Part shown: in pieces, positions 43,674-54,581 of the stretch | Position numbering within the stretch: the stretch's first letter is position 1 | Layout of the letters: each line of letters starts with the position of its first letter | Assembly (NCBI GenBank): GCA_963848415.1 | Contig: CAWKDN010000002.1 | Coordinates: forward strand, 1 to 64,000 | DNA: 64,000 bases | Direction: 5' to 3' | Source of the DNA: CAVQBC01 sp963848415 | GTDB lineage: Bacteria; Actinomycetota; Thermoleophilia; Solirubrobacterales; Solirubrobacteraceae | The notes under the pieces: model-generated | What the model was told of the DNA's origin: nothing | Databases searched by the model: none | The model's input: the letters and a program-made list of their open reading frames with translations, nothing else | Program-made: the position numbers and the translations under genes

Positions 43674-44939
43674 GTGGCACGCATCCTGCTCGGCGTCACC
43701 GGCGGGATCGCGGCCTACAAGGCCATCGAGTTCACGCGGCTGGCCACCAAGGCCTCCCACGCCGTGCGGGTGATCCAGACCGAGGCCTCCGAGCGCTTCG
43801 TCGGGCGCGCCTCTTTCGCAGCAGTCACGGGCGCGCCCGTGCTCGTGGACGAGTGGGAGCCCGATCCGCTGCGCGGCGCCTTCCCCGGTGACCCGGCGCC
43901 CGCGCACGCGCCGCTCTCCCACCTGGCGCTGGTCGACGTCGCCGACCTGCTGGTGATCGCCCCGGCGTCGGCCAACACGCTGGCCAAGCTCGCCCACGGG
44001 CACGCCGACAACCTGCTCACGGCGGCCGCGCTGGCCTGCCGGCGGCCGCTGCTGCTGGCGCCCGCCATGAACCACGCGATGTACGAGCACCCCGCGACGC
44101 GCGCGAACCTCGCGACGCTGCGCGAGCGCGGGGCGGAGCTGCTCGAGCCGGGCACGGGCGCGCTGGGCTCGCCGGGCGAATGGGGCGTCGGGCGCCTGCC
44201 CGAGCCGGCCGAGCTGCTGGCCGCCGTCGAGCGCCTGCTCGCCGGCGATCAATCGACGGACGGCGGCGCGCTGGACGGGCTGCGCGTGCTGGTCACCGCC
44301 GGCGGGACGCAGGAGCCGATCGACGCCGTGCGCTACGTCGGCAACCGCTCCACCGGGCGCATGGGCTACGCGCTGGCCGAGGAGGCGGCGCGCCGCGGTG
44401 CCACCGTGACCGTCGTGGCCGCTAACGTCGGCCTGCCGGCGCCCGCCGGCGCCGAGGTCGTGGCGGTGCACACCGCGGAGGAGCTGGCCGGCGCCTGCGC
44501 GGCGCGCTTCGGCGACAGCGACCTGCTGCTGATGGCCGCCGCCGTGGCCGACTACCGCCCGGCCGCCGCGCACGCCGGCAAGCTCAAGAAGGACGCGACC
44601 GGCGAAGCGCTCGAGCTGCGCCTGGAACGTACCCCCGATGTGCTGTCCACGCTCGCCGCCGACCGCCGCCCCGGCCAGACGCTCGTCGGCTTCGCCGCCG
44701 AGCACGGCGCCGACGCCCTGTCGCTCGGGCGCGAGAAGCTCGCCCGCAAGGGCCTCGACCTCGTCGTGGTCAACGACATCGGCGCGCCCGGGATCGGCTT
44801 CGGCAGTTCCGAGAACGAGGTCTGGCTCGTCTCGGCCGCCGGCGAGGCCCACCTGCCGCGGCGCCCGAAGGCAGCGGTGGCGGCCGCTGTCCTCGACGCG
44901 GCGTTGAGCCTGCGTTCATCTTCCTCGGAAAGGGTCTGA
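43674..44939 (+). CDS. coaBC: Bifunctional coenzyme A synthesis protein CoaBC
   Basis: A 421-residue flavoprotein. The CoaC half (1-190) decarboxylates phosphopantothenoylcysteine: LGVTGGIAAYKA, IAPASANTLAKLAHG and PAMNHAMYEHPAT. The CoaB half makes that intermediate from phosphopantothenate, CTP and cysteine: TAGGTQEPIDAVRYVGNRSTG and the lysine-bearing GKLKKD. It starts at GTG 43674, 9 bases after rpoZ, the common bacterial order rpoZ-coaBC. Confidence 0.94.
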   Translation: MARILLGVTGGIAAYKAIEFTRLATKASHAVRVIQTEASERFVGRASFAAVTGAPVLVDEWEPDPLRGAFPGDPAPAHAPLSHLALVDVADLLVIAPASANTLAKLAHGHADNLLTAAALACRRPLLLAPAMNHAMYEHPATRANLATLRERGAELLEPGTGALGSPGEWGVGRLPEPAELLAAVERLLAGDQSTDGGALDGLRVLVTAGGTQEPIDAVRYVGNRSTGRMGYALAEEAARRGATVTVVAANVGLPAPAGAEVVAVHTAEELAGACAARFGDSDLLLMAAAVADYRPAAAHAGKLKKDATGEALELRLERTPDVLSTLAADRRPGQTLVGFAAEHGADALSLGREKLARKGLDLVVVNDIGAPGIGFGSSENEVWLVSAAGEAHLPRRPKAAVAAAVLDAALSLRSSSSERV

Positions 44940-44945
44940 AACCTG

Positions 44946-45917
44946 ATGGAGCCGCTCGAGCCGACGCCGGAGACCGTCGACGCCGAGGCGATCGAGGCCG
45001 CGGCGACGCTCGCCCAGCGCATCGGCGAGAACATCCGGCGGGCGGTCAAGATCCGCGACGACGCGCTGCAGCGGGTGATGATCAGCCTGCTGGCCGAGGG
45101 TCACGTGCTCGTGGAGGACTACCCCGGCGTCGGCAAGACCGCGCTCGCCCGCGCGCTGGCGCGCTCGATCGACTGCCAGTTCGCGCGCGTGCAGTGCACC
45201 GCCGACCTGCTGCCCGCCGACATCGTGGGCACCAACGTCTACAACCAGCGCGAGCAGCGCTTCGAGTTCCGCCCGGGGCCGATCTTCGCCAACGTCGTGC
45301 TCGTCGACGAGGTCAACCGCGCGTCACCCAAGACGCAGTCCGGGCTGCTGGAGTGCATGCAGGAGCGCCACGTCACGGTCGACGCCTACTCGCACGAGCT
45401 GGCGCGCCCGTTCATGGTCTTCGCCACCCAGAACCCGGTCGAGTACGAAGGCACCTACCCGCTGCCAGAGGCTCAGGTCGACCGCTTCATGGTGCGCTTG
45501 TCGCTGGGCTATCCGGACGCCGAGGCCGAGGCCGGGATGCTGGCCGGCCACGAGTCCGGTGACCGCGTGCTCGAGCTCGAGCCGGTCGTCGACGTGGCCG
45601 AGGTGATCCTCGCCCAGGACGCCGGCCACCGCGTGCACGCCTCGCGCGCTTTGCGCGACTACGTGGTGGCGCTGCTGCACTTCACCCGCGCCGACCACCG
45701 GGTGGAGCTCGGGGCCTCGCCGCGCGCCGGGCTGATGCTGCTGCGGGCGGCCAAGGCGCGGGCGCTGATCGAGGGGCGCGACCACGCGCTGCCCGACGAC
45801 GTCCAGGCGCTGGCCGAATCCGTGCTGGCCCACCGGATCATGCTGGTGCCCGAGGCCGCCGGGGTGCAGCGCGCCCAGATCGTCGCCGACGCCGTCGCGT
45901 CGACGCCCGCCCTCTAG
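44946..45917 (+). CDS. MoxR-family AAA+ ATPase
   Basis: A 323-residue chaperone-like ATPase. Walker A is EDYPGVGKTALA, Walker B VVLVDEVNRASPKTQ, then NPVEYEGTYPLPEAQVDRF and the C-terminal helical lid (LGASPRAGLMLLRAAKARA). It is the first gene of a MoxR-DUF58-transglutaminase cassette with tight spacing, a layout widely seen and thought to assemble or mature extracytoplasmic proteins. Confidence 0.92.
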   Translation: MEPLEPTPETVDAEAIEAAATLAQRIGENIRRAVKIRDDALQRVMISLLAEGHVLVEDYPGVGKTALARALARSIDCQFARVQCTADLLPADIVGTNVYNQREQRFEFRPGPIFANVVLVDEVNRASPKTQSGLLECMQERHVTVDAYSHELARPFMVFATQNPVEYEGTYPLPEAQVDRFMVRLSLGYPDAEAEAGMLAGHESGDRVLELEPVVDVAEVILAQDAGHRVHASRALRDYVVALLHFTRADHRVELGASPRAGLMLLRAAKARALIEGRDHALPDDVQALAESVLAHRIMLVPEAAGVQRAQIVADAVASTPAL

Positions 45918-45923
45918 CTTCGG

Positions 45924-47027
45924 ATGCGGTCCGCCCTCGGGTGCGCGGGGCTCGGGGTCCTGCTCCTGCTGGTCGCCGGCACCTTCGACGCCGAGCCGCT
46001 CTACGTCACCGGCGCCGCGCTGCTGCTGCTCGGCGCCGGCGCGGCGGCGTGGATCACGGCGGGGGCGTGGGGCGCGAGCATCCACCGCGAGCTCGGCGCG
46101 GCCAGCGTGGTCGAGGACGAGACGCTGCAGGTCCGCATCGAGGCGCGCGCCGGGCGCCTGCCGCTGCCGCCGGGCTACGTCGACGAGCCGCTGCTCGAGG
46201 AGCCCGTGCGCTACCGCGCCGGCCGCCGGCGCGCGCGCGTGCGCATCGAGGCGACCTTCTCCCGGCGCGGGCGGCGGGTGCTGCCGCCCGCCTCGCTCGT
46301 CCTGCGCGACCCGTTCGGGCTCGCCCAGCGCGTGGTCGCCGCCCCGGACGGCGACGAGGTGCTCGTCCTGCCCAAGGTGCACCCCGTGCGCACCGCCGGG
46401 GGCGGCGGCGAGGCCGAGCACCACGCGCACGCTCGCGCGTCGCTGACGGCCGCCGCCGAGACGGAGATCGACGGCCTCCAGCAGCACCGCGTGGGCTCGC
46501 CGGCCTCGCGCATCCACTGGCCGACCCTCGCGCGCGGGATGGGCCTGATGGAGCGCAAGCTCATCTCCGAGGCCGACTCGCGCCCGCTCGTGCTGCTCGA
46601 CCCGCGCGGCCCGGCCGAGCCCGAGCACCTCGACGCCGCCGTCCGCGCCGCCGCCTCGCTGGTCGTCCACTTCGCCCGCCGCGGCGGCTGCGCGCTGCTG
46701 CTGCCCGGCGACCGGCGCGCGCACGTGATCGACCCCGACCTGCTGGCCTGGCCGGCGGCGCACGTGCGCCTCGCGCTCGCCGACGAGCACACCGCTCCGC
46801 CGCTGGCGGCGGCCCGGAACCGCCGCGGCGTGATCGCCTACGTGTCCGCGCGCGCGACCGACCGCGCCCCGCGCGGGCTCGGGCGCACGCCGGGCGGGAG
46901 CCTGCTCGTCATTCCCGTCGAGCTGCCGGGCCGCCGGGCGCTCTTCGAGGTGGCCGGCTGCCACGGCTACGTCGGCGCCCGCACCGGCAGCGCCTCGGCC
47001 GTCGCCGCCGTGGGGAGCGCCGCGTGA
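45924..47027 (+). CDS. DUF58 membrane-anchored protein
   Basis: A 367-residue protein. Two hydrophobic segments lie in the first 50 residues; a beta-rich region follows with RRGRRVLPPASLVLRDPFGL; the DUF58 signature is GLQQHRVGSPASRIHWPTLA, after which comes a VWA-like region with VLLDPRG. This is the middle gene of the MoxR cassette; DUF58 proteins are thought to be MoxR partners. It overlaps the next gene as GTGA. Confidence 0.85.
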   Translation: MRSALGCAGLGVLLLLVAGTFDAEPLYVTGAALLLLGAGAAAWITAGAWGASIHRELGAASVVEDETLQVRIEARAGRLPLPPGYVDEPLLEEPVRYRAGRRRARVRIEATFSRRGRRVLPPASLVLRDPFGLAQRVVAAPDGDEVLVLPKVHPVRTAGGGGEAEHHAHARASLTAAAETEIDGLQQHRVGSPASRIHWPTLARGMGLMERKLISEADSRPLVLLDPRGPAEPEHLDAAVRAAASLVVHFARRGGCALLLPGDRRAHVIDPDLLAWPAAHVRLALADEHTAPPLAAARNRRGVIAYVSARATDRAPRGLGRTPGGSLLVIPVELPGRRALFEVAGCHGYVGARTGSASAVAAVGSAA

Positions 47028-49321
47028 GCGCCGCCGCCGTGACGACCCGCCGGGGCCGCCCGCCCGCCTCGCGCGAGGCCGCCGCCGGCGCGCGCGTCGT
47101 CCCGCTGCGCCTCGCGCGCGCGGTCATGTACCTGCTGCTGGCGGGCTTCGGCGCGGTGCACTGGATGGCGATGCTCGAGCCCACCGCCACCGGCCGGGCG
47201 TTCGCCGCGGTCGCCGCCGGCGCGCTGGCGATGCTCGGGCTGCTGGCGGCCGGCCGCCTCGCCGGCCGGGCGGCGACCGCGGCCGCCGTGGGCGTGGGCG
47301 CCGTGGCGCTCGCGCTCGCCTTCCTCGGCGGCGGCGTCGCCGACGAGCTGCTGCGCCCCGACGGCTGGGGCGCCCTGGCGAGCGGCATCGGCCGCGGCCT
47401 CGACGGGCTGCCCGGCGCCCGCGTGCCCTACCGCGGCGTGGACGAGTGGACGCGCATCGTGATCCCGCTGGGCGGCACGGCGCTGTGCGTGTTCGCCGCG
47501 TTGCTGGCCTTCTGGCCGCGACGCGGCGGCCTCGGGTTCCCCGGGCCCGCGCTCGTGCTGCTGGTCTCCCTCTACGCGGTCCCCGCCGTGGCGCTGGACT
47601 TCGGCGCGGAGTACCTGCGCGGGGTCGTGCTGACCGTCCTGGTCATCGGCTTCCTGCGCCTGGAGAAGCTGCGCCGCCGCGAGACCGGCGCCGCCGCCTG
47701 GCTGGCGCTGGCCGCCGCCGTCTGCGCGCTGGCGCTCGCCCCGCTGCTCGACCGGGGCGAGCCGTGGTGGGACTACGAGACGTGGGCACTGAGCACCGCC
47801 GCCTCGAAGTCGACGGCGTTCTCCTGGGACCACCGCTACGGCGCGCTGGACTGGCCGCGCGACGGGCGCGAGATGCTGCGCGTCCGCGCACGCCAGCAGG
47901 CCTACTGGAAGGCGCAGAACCTCGACGAGTTCAACGGCATCTCGTGGGAGGTCGACCGCTTCGGCGCGGCCTCGCGCCAGCGGCCCACCGCGCAGATCCC
48001 GGACGTCGCCAACGACCCGCGCTGGAGCCAGCGCATCCGCGTGAGCGTGCGCAACCTGCGCACCCGCACGTTCATCGGCGCGGGCGTCACCTTCGACATC
48101 TTCGACACGCGCTTCTCGAGCTTCCCGGCCGGCGGGATCTGGGTCTCCCCGGCCCACACGCTGCAGCGCGGCGACGCCTACTCGGCGCTGGTCTACACCC
48201 CGAGCCCGACCGAGCGCCAGCTGCGCGCGGCCGCGCCGTCGGACAGCTTCGAGCTCAGCCAGTACCGCGAGCTCGAGCTGCCCGACACGCGCGAGCCCGA
48301 CTCGGGCGAGGGGATCCGCCGCGCGGTCAGCTTCCCCAACTTCGGCGACCCGGGCGAGCCGGTCGTCTACGTCCAGGGCGCCCGCGGCAACGACGACAGC
48401 GGCGAGGACGCCACGCAGGCGCTGCAGGTCGCCGGGCTGACCGAGGCCTACGCCTTCGCGCGCGACCTGCGCGAGCGCTCGAGCGGCCCGTACGACTACA
48501 TGCGCCGCGTCGAGCGCTACCTCGCCGGTCCCGACTTCAGCTACACCGAGACGCCCCCGCCCGCCGCCCAGCGGCTGCCGGGCTTCCTCTTCGAGGCCAA
48601 GTCCGGCTACTGCCAGCAGTACTCGGGGGCGATGGCGATGCTGCTGCGGATGGGCGGCGTGCCGGCCCGGGTCGCGACCGGGTTCACCTCGGGCTCCTTC
48701 GACCGCAAGACGCGCGAGTGGGTCGTGCGCGACCTCGACGCGCACTCGTGGGTCGAGATGTGGGTCCCCCAGTACGGCTGGGTCACGCGCGACCCGACGC
48801 CCGCCGCCGCGCCGCCGCGCTCGCGCCAGAACGAGGTCGCCCCGGGCGAGGCCGCCCGGCCGGGGGCGCCGATCTTCGGCGGCGAGCGCGCCACCGACCC
48901 CAACTCCGGCGGCCTGGCCGCGACCGAGGGCGGCACGCCGTGGTGGCAGTACGCGCTGGGCGGCCTCGCGGTGCTCGCCCTGGCGGCCCTCGCCGTGCTG
49001 CTGTGGCGCCGTCGCCGCGGCGGCGGCCGGCCGGCGGCCGCGGCCGGGCCGCTGCTCGAGCTCGAGCGCGCGCTGCGCCGCGCGCGCCGCCCGGCCGCGC
49101 CGGGCACGACCTTGTCCGGGCTGGAGGCGGGCTTCGAGCGCACGCCGGCGGCGGCCGGCTACGTTCGGGCACTGCGCGAGGCGCGCTACTCCGGGCGCCC
49201 GGCCGAGCCGACCTCCGCTCAGCGCCGCGGGCTGCGGGGCGAGCTGGCGCGCGGCGAGGGGCTCGCCGGGCGGCTGCGGGCGTGGTGGGCGGTGCCGCCG
49301 CGACCGGTGCGGCGGGGGTAG
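47024..49321 (+). CDS. Membrane-bound transglutaminase-like protein
   Basis: A 765-residue protein. About seven hydrophobic segments fill residues 25-245; a large extracytoplasmic part follows. The transglutaminase core has Cys 530 (SGYCQQYSG), His 574 (LDAHSWVEMW) and Asp 590 (TRDPTP), the full papain-like triad. A further membrane helix lies near 650 and a cytoplasmic helical tail ends the protein. It is the last member of the MoxR/DUF58 cassette, and may act as a surface cysteine protease or crosslinker. Confidence 0.88.
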   Translation: MSAAAVTTRRGRPPASREAAAGARVVPLRLARAVMYLLLAGFGAVHWMAMLEPTATGRAFAAVAAGALAMLGLLAAGRLAGRAATAAAVGVGAVALALAFLGGGVADELLRPDGWGALASGIGRGLDGLPGARVPYRGVDEWTRIVIPLGGTALCVFAALLAFWPRRGGLGFPGPALVLLVSLYAVPAVALDFGAEYLRGVVLTVLVIGFLRLEKLRRRETGAAAWLALAAAVCALALAPLLDRGEPWWDYETWALSTAASKSTAFSWDHRYGALDWPRDGREMLRVRARQQAYWKAQNLDEFNGISWEVDRFGAASRQRPTAQIPDVANDPRWSQRIRVSVRNLRTRTFIGAGVTFDIFDTRFSSFPAGGIWVSPAHTLQRGDAYSALVYTPSPTERQLRAAAPSDSFELSQYRELELPDTREPDSGEGIRRAVSFPNFGDPGEPVVYVQGARGNDDSGEDATQALQVAGLTEAYAFARDLRERSSGPYDYMRRVERYLAGPDFSYTETPPPAAQRLPGFLFEAKSGYCQQYSGAMAMLLRMGGVPARVATGFTSGSFDRKTREWVVRDLDAHSWVEMWVPQYGWVTRDPTPAAAPPRSRQNEVAPGEAARPGAPIFGGERATDPNSGGLAATEGGTPWWQYALGGLAVLALAALAVLLWRRRRGGGRPAAAAGPLLELERALRRARRPAAPGTTLSGLEAGFERTPAAAGYVRALREARYSGRPAEPTSAQRRGLRGELARGEGLAGRLRAWWAVPPRPVRRG

Positions 49322-49346
49322 TCGCGCGAGCCGGCCGCCGCTGGAC

Positions 49347-49367
49347 GCGGGGCGAACCCCGCTGGTA
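49347..49367. repeat. Short dispersed repeat GGCGAACCCCGCTGGTA with hairpin
   Basis: GCGGGG-CGAA-CCCCGC (49347-49362) forms a tight hairpin 26 bases after the transglutaminase stop. The 17 bases 49351-49367 are identical to 58742-58758, the left end of the palindromic element there. It may act as a terminator or be a solo end of that element. Confidence 0.5.
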
Positions 49368-49412
49368 AGGAGGGCGAGGGTGCTGGCGGGGGCGGTTCTC
49401 CGCGGGCGAGAC

Positions 49413-49441
49413 GAGAAGCGCATGTCAGACATGCCGTTCTC
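49413..49441. promoter_or_regulatory. Operator-like palindrome before the TPR gene
   Basis: GCATGTC-A-GACATGC (49420-49434) is a perfect palindrome extended by GAGAA (49413-49417) and TTCTC (49437-49441) after two unpaired positions. It lies about 70 bases before the TAGAAT box of the TPR gene. The rest of the 201-base gap holds no gene that I can support. Confidence 0.4.
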
Positions 49442-49522
49442 GTACCGGTCGCGTCTACTGGCGCGCCGGCGCTCGGATCGCGGCTCGTCGACACCTCCGG
49501 CGCGGGCCGTAGAATTCGTCCG

Positions 49523-49882
49523 ATGGACGACGTCTATGACCTCTATCAGCGCGGCATCGCGCTCCTGGAGAGCGGCGACTTCAACCAGGCCACCGTCCCG
49601 CTGTCGCGCGCCCGCGACCTCGACCCGGAGAAGACCTCGATCCGCGAGGCGCTCGGGCGGGCGTACTTCCGCTCCTCCCAGTACGAGGCCGCCCGCGCGG
49701 AGTTCGAGGCGGTGGTCGAGCGTGCCCCCACCAACGACTACGCGCTGTTCTGCCTCGGGCGCTCGCTGATGATGCTCGGGCAGATGCGCGAGGCGCGCAA
49801 GCCGCTCGTGCTCGCCGCCGGCCTGCGGCCCGAGCGGCGGGACTACCGGATCTACCGCGACCGCGCCCGCGCCGCCGCCTGA
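49523..49882 (+). CDS. Tetratricopeptide-repeat protein
   Basis: A 119-residue protein made of three TPR units: residues about 5-38 (YDLYQRGIALLESGDFNQA), 39-72 (EALGRAYFRSSQYEAARAEF) and 73-106 (ALFCLGRSLMMLGQMREARK). It is a scaffold for protein contacts, with no enzyme domain. TAGAAT (49510-49515) lies 7 bases before ATG, with no ribosome site, so it is probably leaderless. Confidence 0.85.
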   Translation: MDDVYDLYQRGIALLESGDFNQATVPLSRARDLDPEKTSIREALGRAYFRSSQYEAARAEFEAVVERAPTNDYALFCLGRSLMMLGQMREARKPLVLAAGLRPERRDYRIYRDRARAAA

Positions 49883-49910
49883 CCGGCCCTTCCGAGGGCC
49901 GATCGTGCGG

Positions 49911-50004
49911 TACCCTTAGAGCAATTGCTTTCGCGGTCCTGGCCGGGCCGAGTCTTCGAGAAAGCGGGCGCCGGCCCGCTTTTTTCGTGCCAGAGGAGGT
50001 GAAC
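49911..50004 (+). promoter_or_regulatory. Attenuator-like leader of the rimP-nusA operon
   Basis: TACCCT (49911-49916) is a -10 candidate, giving a leader of about 80 bases. GCTTTC (49927-49932) can pair with GAAAGC (49960-49965), which overlaps the 5' arm of the terminator at 49962-49981; the two folds exclude each other. GAGGAGGT (49992-49999) is the rimP ribosome site. This is the layout of transcription attenuation; control by NusA itself is a guess. Confidence 0.6.
49962..49985 (+). terminator. Intrinsic terminator before rimP
   Basis: AAGCGGGC (49962-49969), loop GCCG, GCCCGCTT (49974-49981), followed by a run of T to 49985. It is the clearest rho-independent terminator in the window, and lies 19 bases before the rimP ATG. 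It could end the TPR transcript or serve as an attenuator. Confidence 0.85.
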
Positions 50005-50451
50005 ATGAGCGCCATCCAGTCCGACATCGAGACGCGTCTTCGCGACGTCGAGCCCGACGTCGAGGTCCTGCTCGCCGAGGTGGTGGGCGGACAGCTCGTC
50101 CGGCTGTTCATCGACCACCCCGACGGGGTGAGCCTCGACCTGTGCGAGCGGGTCACGAACCATCTCGCGGCCGTCCGCGAGGACTACGCGCTGGAGGTCT
50201 CCTCGCCGGGGACCGAGCGCCCGCTGTCCAAGCCCGAGCACTTCCGCCGCTACCTCGGCCGCCGGGCCCGCGTGCGCACGCGCGGCGACCGGCCCGTCGG
50301 CGGCGCCGATGCGGGCGCGGCGCGCTCCCGGCGCTCGTTCACCGGGGAGCTGCTGCGCGCGTCCGACGAGGAGGTCACCGTGGCCGCGGAGACCGGGGTG
50401 GTCTCCATCCCCTACACAGACATCCATCGTTCGAACCTCCTGGGAGACTGA
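50005..50451 (+). CDS. rimP: Ribosome maturation factor RimP
   Basis: A 148-residue 30S maturation protein. The N-terminal domain has VEVLLAEVVGGQLVRLFID and the conserved DGVSLDLCERVTNHL; YALEVSSPGTERPL joins it to the C-terminal SH3-like domain. An insert of about 12 residues (PVGGADAGAARSRR) lies in that domain. ATG 50005 is preferred over GTG 49987 because AGGAGGT sits 5 bases before it. Confidence 0.92.
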   Translation: MSAIQSDIETRLRDVEPDVEVLLAEVVGGQLVRLFIDHPDGVSLDLCERVTNHLAAVREDYALEVSSPGTERPLSKPEHFRRYLGRRARVRTRGDRPVGGADAGAARSRRSFTGELLRASDEEVTVAAETGVVSIPYTDIHRSNLLGD

Positions 50452-50457
50452 GCCGCC

Positions 50458-51738
50458 ATGTCGCAAGAGATCGTCGAGGCCGTACGGGCGCTCGGGCGCG
50501 AGAAGGGGATCTCCGAGGAGAAGCTCATGCTCGCCCTCGAGGACGCGCTCCTCTCGGCCTACAAGAAGCAGCCCGGCGCGGCGAGGTACGCGCGCGTGAG
50601 CATGGATCGCGAGGACGGCGACTTCCGCGTCGACGAGCTGATCCTGCCGCCCGACCTCGAGGACCAGCTGCTCGACGAGGCCGAGGAGCAGGCGACCCTG
50701 GAGGAAGGCAGCCGGGTCGATCCCGAGACCGGCGAGGTCGTCATCCCCGAGGCGCCGGAGATCTCCCAGCAGCGCCTGGCCGAGTTCGCCGACCAGATCG
50801 AGACGCGCGACGTCACCCCGCACGACTTCGGGCGGATCGCCGCCCAGACCGCCAAGCAGGTGATCCTCCAGCGCATCCGCGAGGCCGAGCGCGAGCAGAT
50901 GTTCGAGGAGTACCGCGACCGCGTCGGCGAGCTGATCACCGGCATCGTGCAGCAGTCGGATTCCCGCTACACGCTCGTGCAGCTGCGCGAGCGGGTCGAG
51001 GCCCTGCTGCCGAAGTCCGAGCAGGTCGACGGCGAGCGCTACGACCACTCCCAGCGCATCAAGGCGGTCATCAAGGAGGTCTCCTCCTCGCTGCGCGGGC
51101 CGAGCATCATCGTCTCCCGCCGGGATCCGGAGCTGATCAAGAGCCTGTTCGAGCTCGAGGTGCCCGAGATCGCCGACGGGCTGGTGGAGATCACCAACGT
51201 CGCGCGCGAGCCCGGCTACCGCTCGAAGATCGCGGTCGTCTCCCACGCCGACGGCGTGGACCCGGTCGGCGCCTGCGTCGGCCCGCGCGGCTCGCGCGTG
51301 CGGATGGTCGTCTCCGAGCTGCGCGGCGAGAAGATCGACATCATCCCCTACAACGACGAGCCCGCGCGCTTCGTGGCCAAGGCGCTCTCGCCCGCCCGCG
51401 TGCGCGAGGTGCTGGTCGACGACTCCAACAAGCAGGCGACGGTCATCGTGCCCGACGACCAGCTCTCGCTGGCGATCGGCCGCGAGGGCCAGAACGCCCG
51501 CCTGGCGGCGCGGCTGACCGGCTGGCGGGTGGACATCCGCTCCGAGACGGAGTTCGCCACCGAGGAGTCCGAGTCCGGCTACGAGGAAGAGGAGGCCGGC
51601 GGCCGCTGCGGCGCCGTGCTGGCCAACGGCCGGCGCTGCCCGAACGCCGCCCTGCCGAGCTCGCGCTTCTGCGGCCTGCCCGCCCACCAGGCGCTCGCCG
51701 CGGCCGGCACGGACGTCGTGGCCGAGGCCCAGGGCTGA
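50458..51738 (+). CDS. nusA: Transcription factor NusA with added zinc-finger-like tail
   Basis: A 426-residue pausing, termination and antitermination factor. The N-terminal polymerase-binding domain (1-130), S1 region, KH1 (GACVGPRGSRVRMVVSELRG) and KH2 (LAIGREGQNARLAARLTGW) are present, although the S1 region looks shortened and unusual. After KH2 comes an extra tail with Cys 384, 394, 405 and His 410, spaced like a small zinc finger, not part of standard NusA. It is 6 bases after rimP. Confidence 0.92.
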   Translation: MSQEIVEAVRALGREKGISEEKLMLALEDALLSAYKKQPGAARYARVSMDREDGDFRVDELILPPDLEDQLLDEAEEQATLEEGSRVDPETGEVVIPEAPEISQQRLAEFADQIETRDVTPHDFGRIAAQTAKQVILQRIREAEREQMFEEYRDRVGELITGIVQQSDSRYTLVQLRERVEALLPKSEQVDGERYDHSQRIKAVIKEVSSSLRGPSIIVSRRDPELIKSLFELEVPEIADGLVEITNVAREPGYRSKIAVVSHADGVDPVGACVGPRGSRVRMVVSELRGEKIDIIPYNDEPARFVAKALSPARVREVLVDDSNKQATVIVPDDQLSLAIGREGQNARLAARLTGWRVDIRSETEFATEESESGYEEEEAGGRCGAVLANGRRCPNAALPSSRFCGLPAHQALAAAGTDVVAEAQG

Positions 51739-51782
51739 GCGCCCGACCGGCATCCCCGGCGCCCCGCGCCGCCGCGCCCCAC

Positions 51783-52018
51783 GTGCCCATGCGGCGCTGC
51801 GTCGGCTGCGGCGAGCGGGCGCCGCGCGCGCGGCTGCGGCGGCTGGTCGCGGCCGACGGCGTGCTCGTCGCCGACCCACTCGCGCGGCTCCCCGGCCGCG
51901 GCGCCTGGCTGCACCCCGAGCGCGCCTGCGCCGAGCGTGCGGTGTCCCGTCGCGCGTTCACGCGCGCCCTGCGCTCGCCCGTGACGATCCCCGATGACCT
52001 CGTAGACTTGGTGGTCAC

Positions 52019-52046
<28 letters not shown>
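51783..52046 (+). CDS. ylxR: YlxR-family RNA-binding protein
   Basis: An 87-residue YlxR (DUF448) protein, in other bacteria an RNA-binding partner of RNase P. RRCVGCGERAPRARLRRLV and LPGRGAWLHPERACAERAV carry the family motifs. Start could be GTG 51783 or ATG 51789. Its last 28 bases overlap infB, and the infB promoter box lies within it. Standard place between nusA and infB. Confidence 0.87.
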
Positions 52047-54238
<2,192 letters not shown>

Positions 54239-54260
54239 GCCTGGGCGTGAGCCGGCCACC

Positions 54261-54581
54261 GTGTCCGAGGACCCCGCCTTCGTCGTCCTGCTCCGCGCCC
54301 ACCTCGTCTTCGGGACGGTGGGCTCCCTGAAGGGCAAGCGCGCGGAGCTCAACCGCATCAAGGCCCATCTGCGCGACCGCATGGGCGTGGCCGTCGCCGA
54401 GGTCGGCGGGCAGGACACCTGGCAGCGCTCGACGCTGGCGCTGGCGCTGGTCGCCGGCGCGGCGGGGCAGGCGGCCGACCGGGCCGATCAGATCATTCGT
54501 TTTCTGGACTCGCGCTTCCCGGATGGGGTACGCGTGGAGCGGCAGGTGGTGTCGTTTGCCGACCTCGAGTCAATAAGATGA
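54261..54581 (+). CDS. ylxP: DUF503/YlxP-family protein
   Basis: A 106-residue protein with ferredoxin-like fold. LRAHLVFGTVGSLKGKRAELNRI and VAVAEVGGQDTWQRSTLAL are the family motifs. It is usually found between infB and rbfA, as here, and is probably linked with ribosome assembly, though its role is not settled. GTG start; the end overlaps rbfA (ATGA). Confidence 0.88.
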   Translation: MSEDPAFVVLLRAHLVFGTVGSLKGKRAELNRIKAHLRDRMGVAVAEVGGQDTWQRSTLALALVAGAAGQAADRADQIIRFLDSRFPDGVRVERQVVSFADLESIR

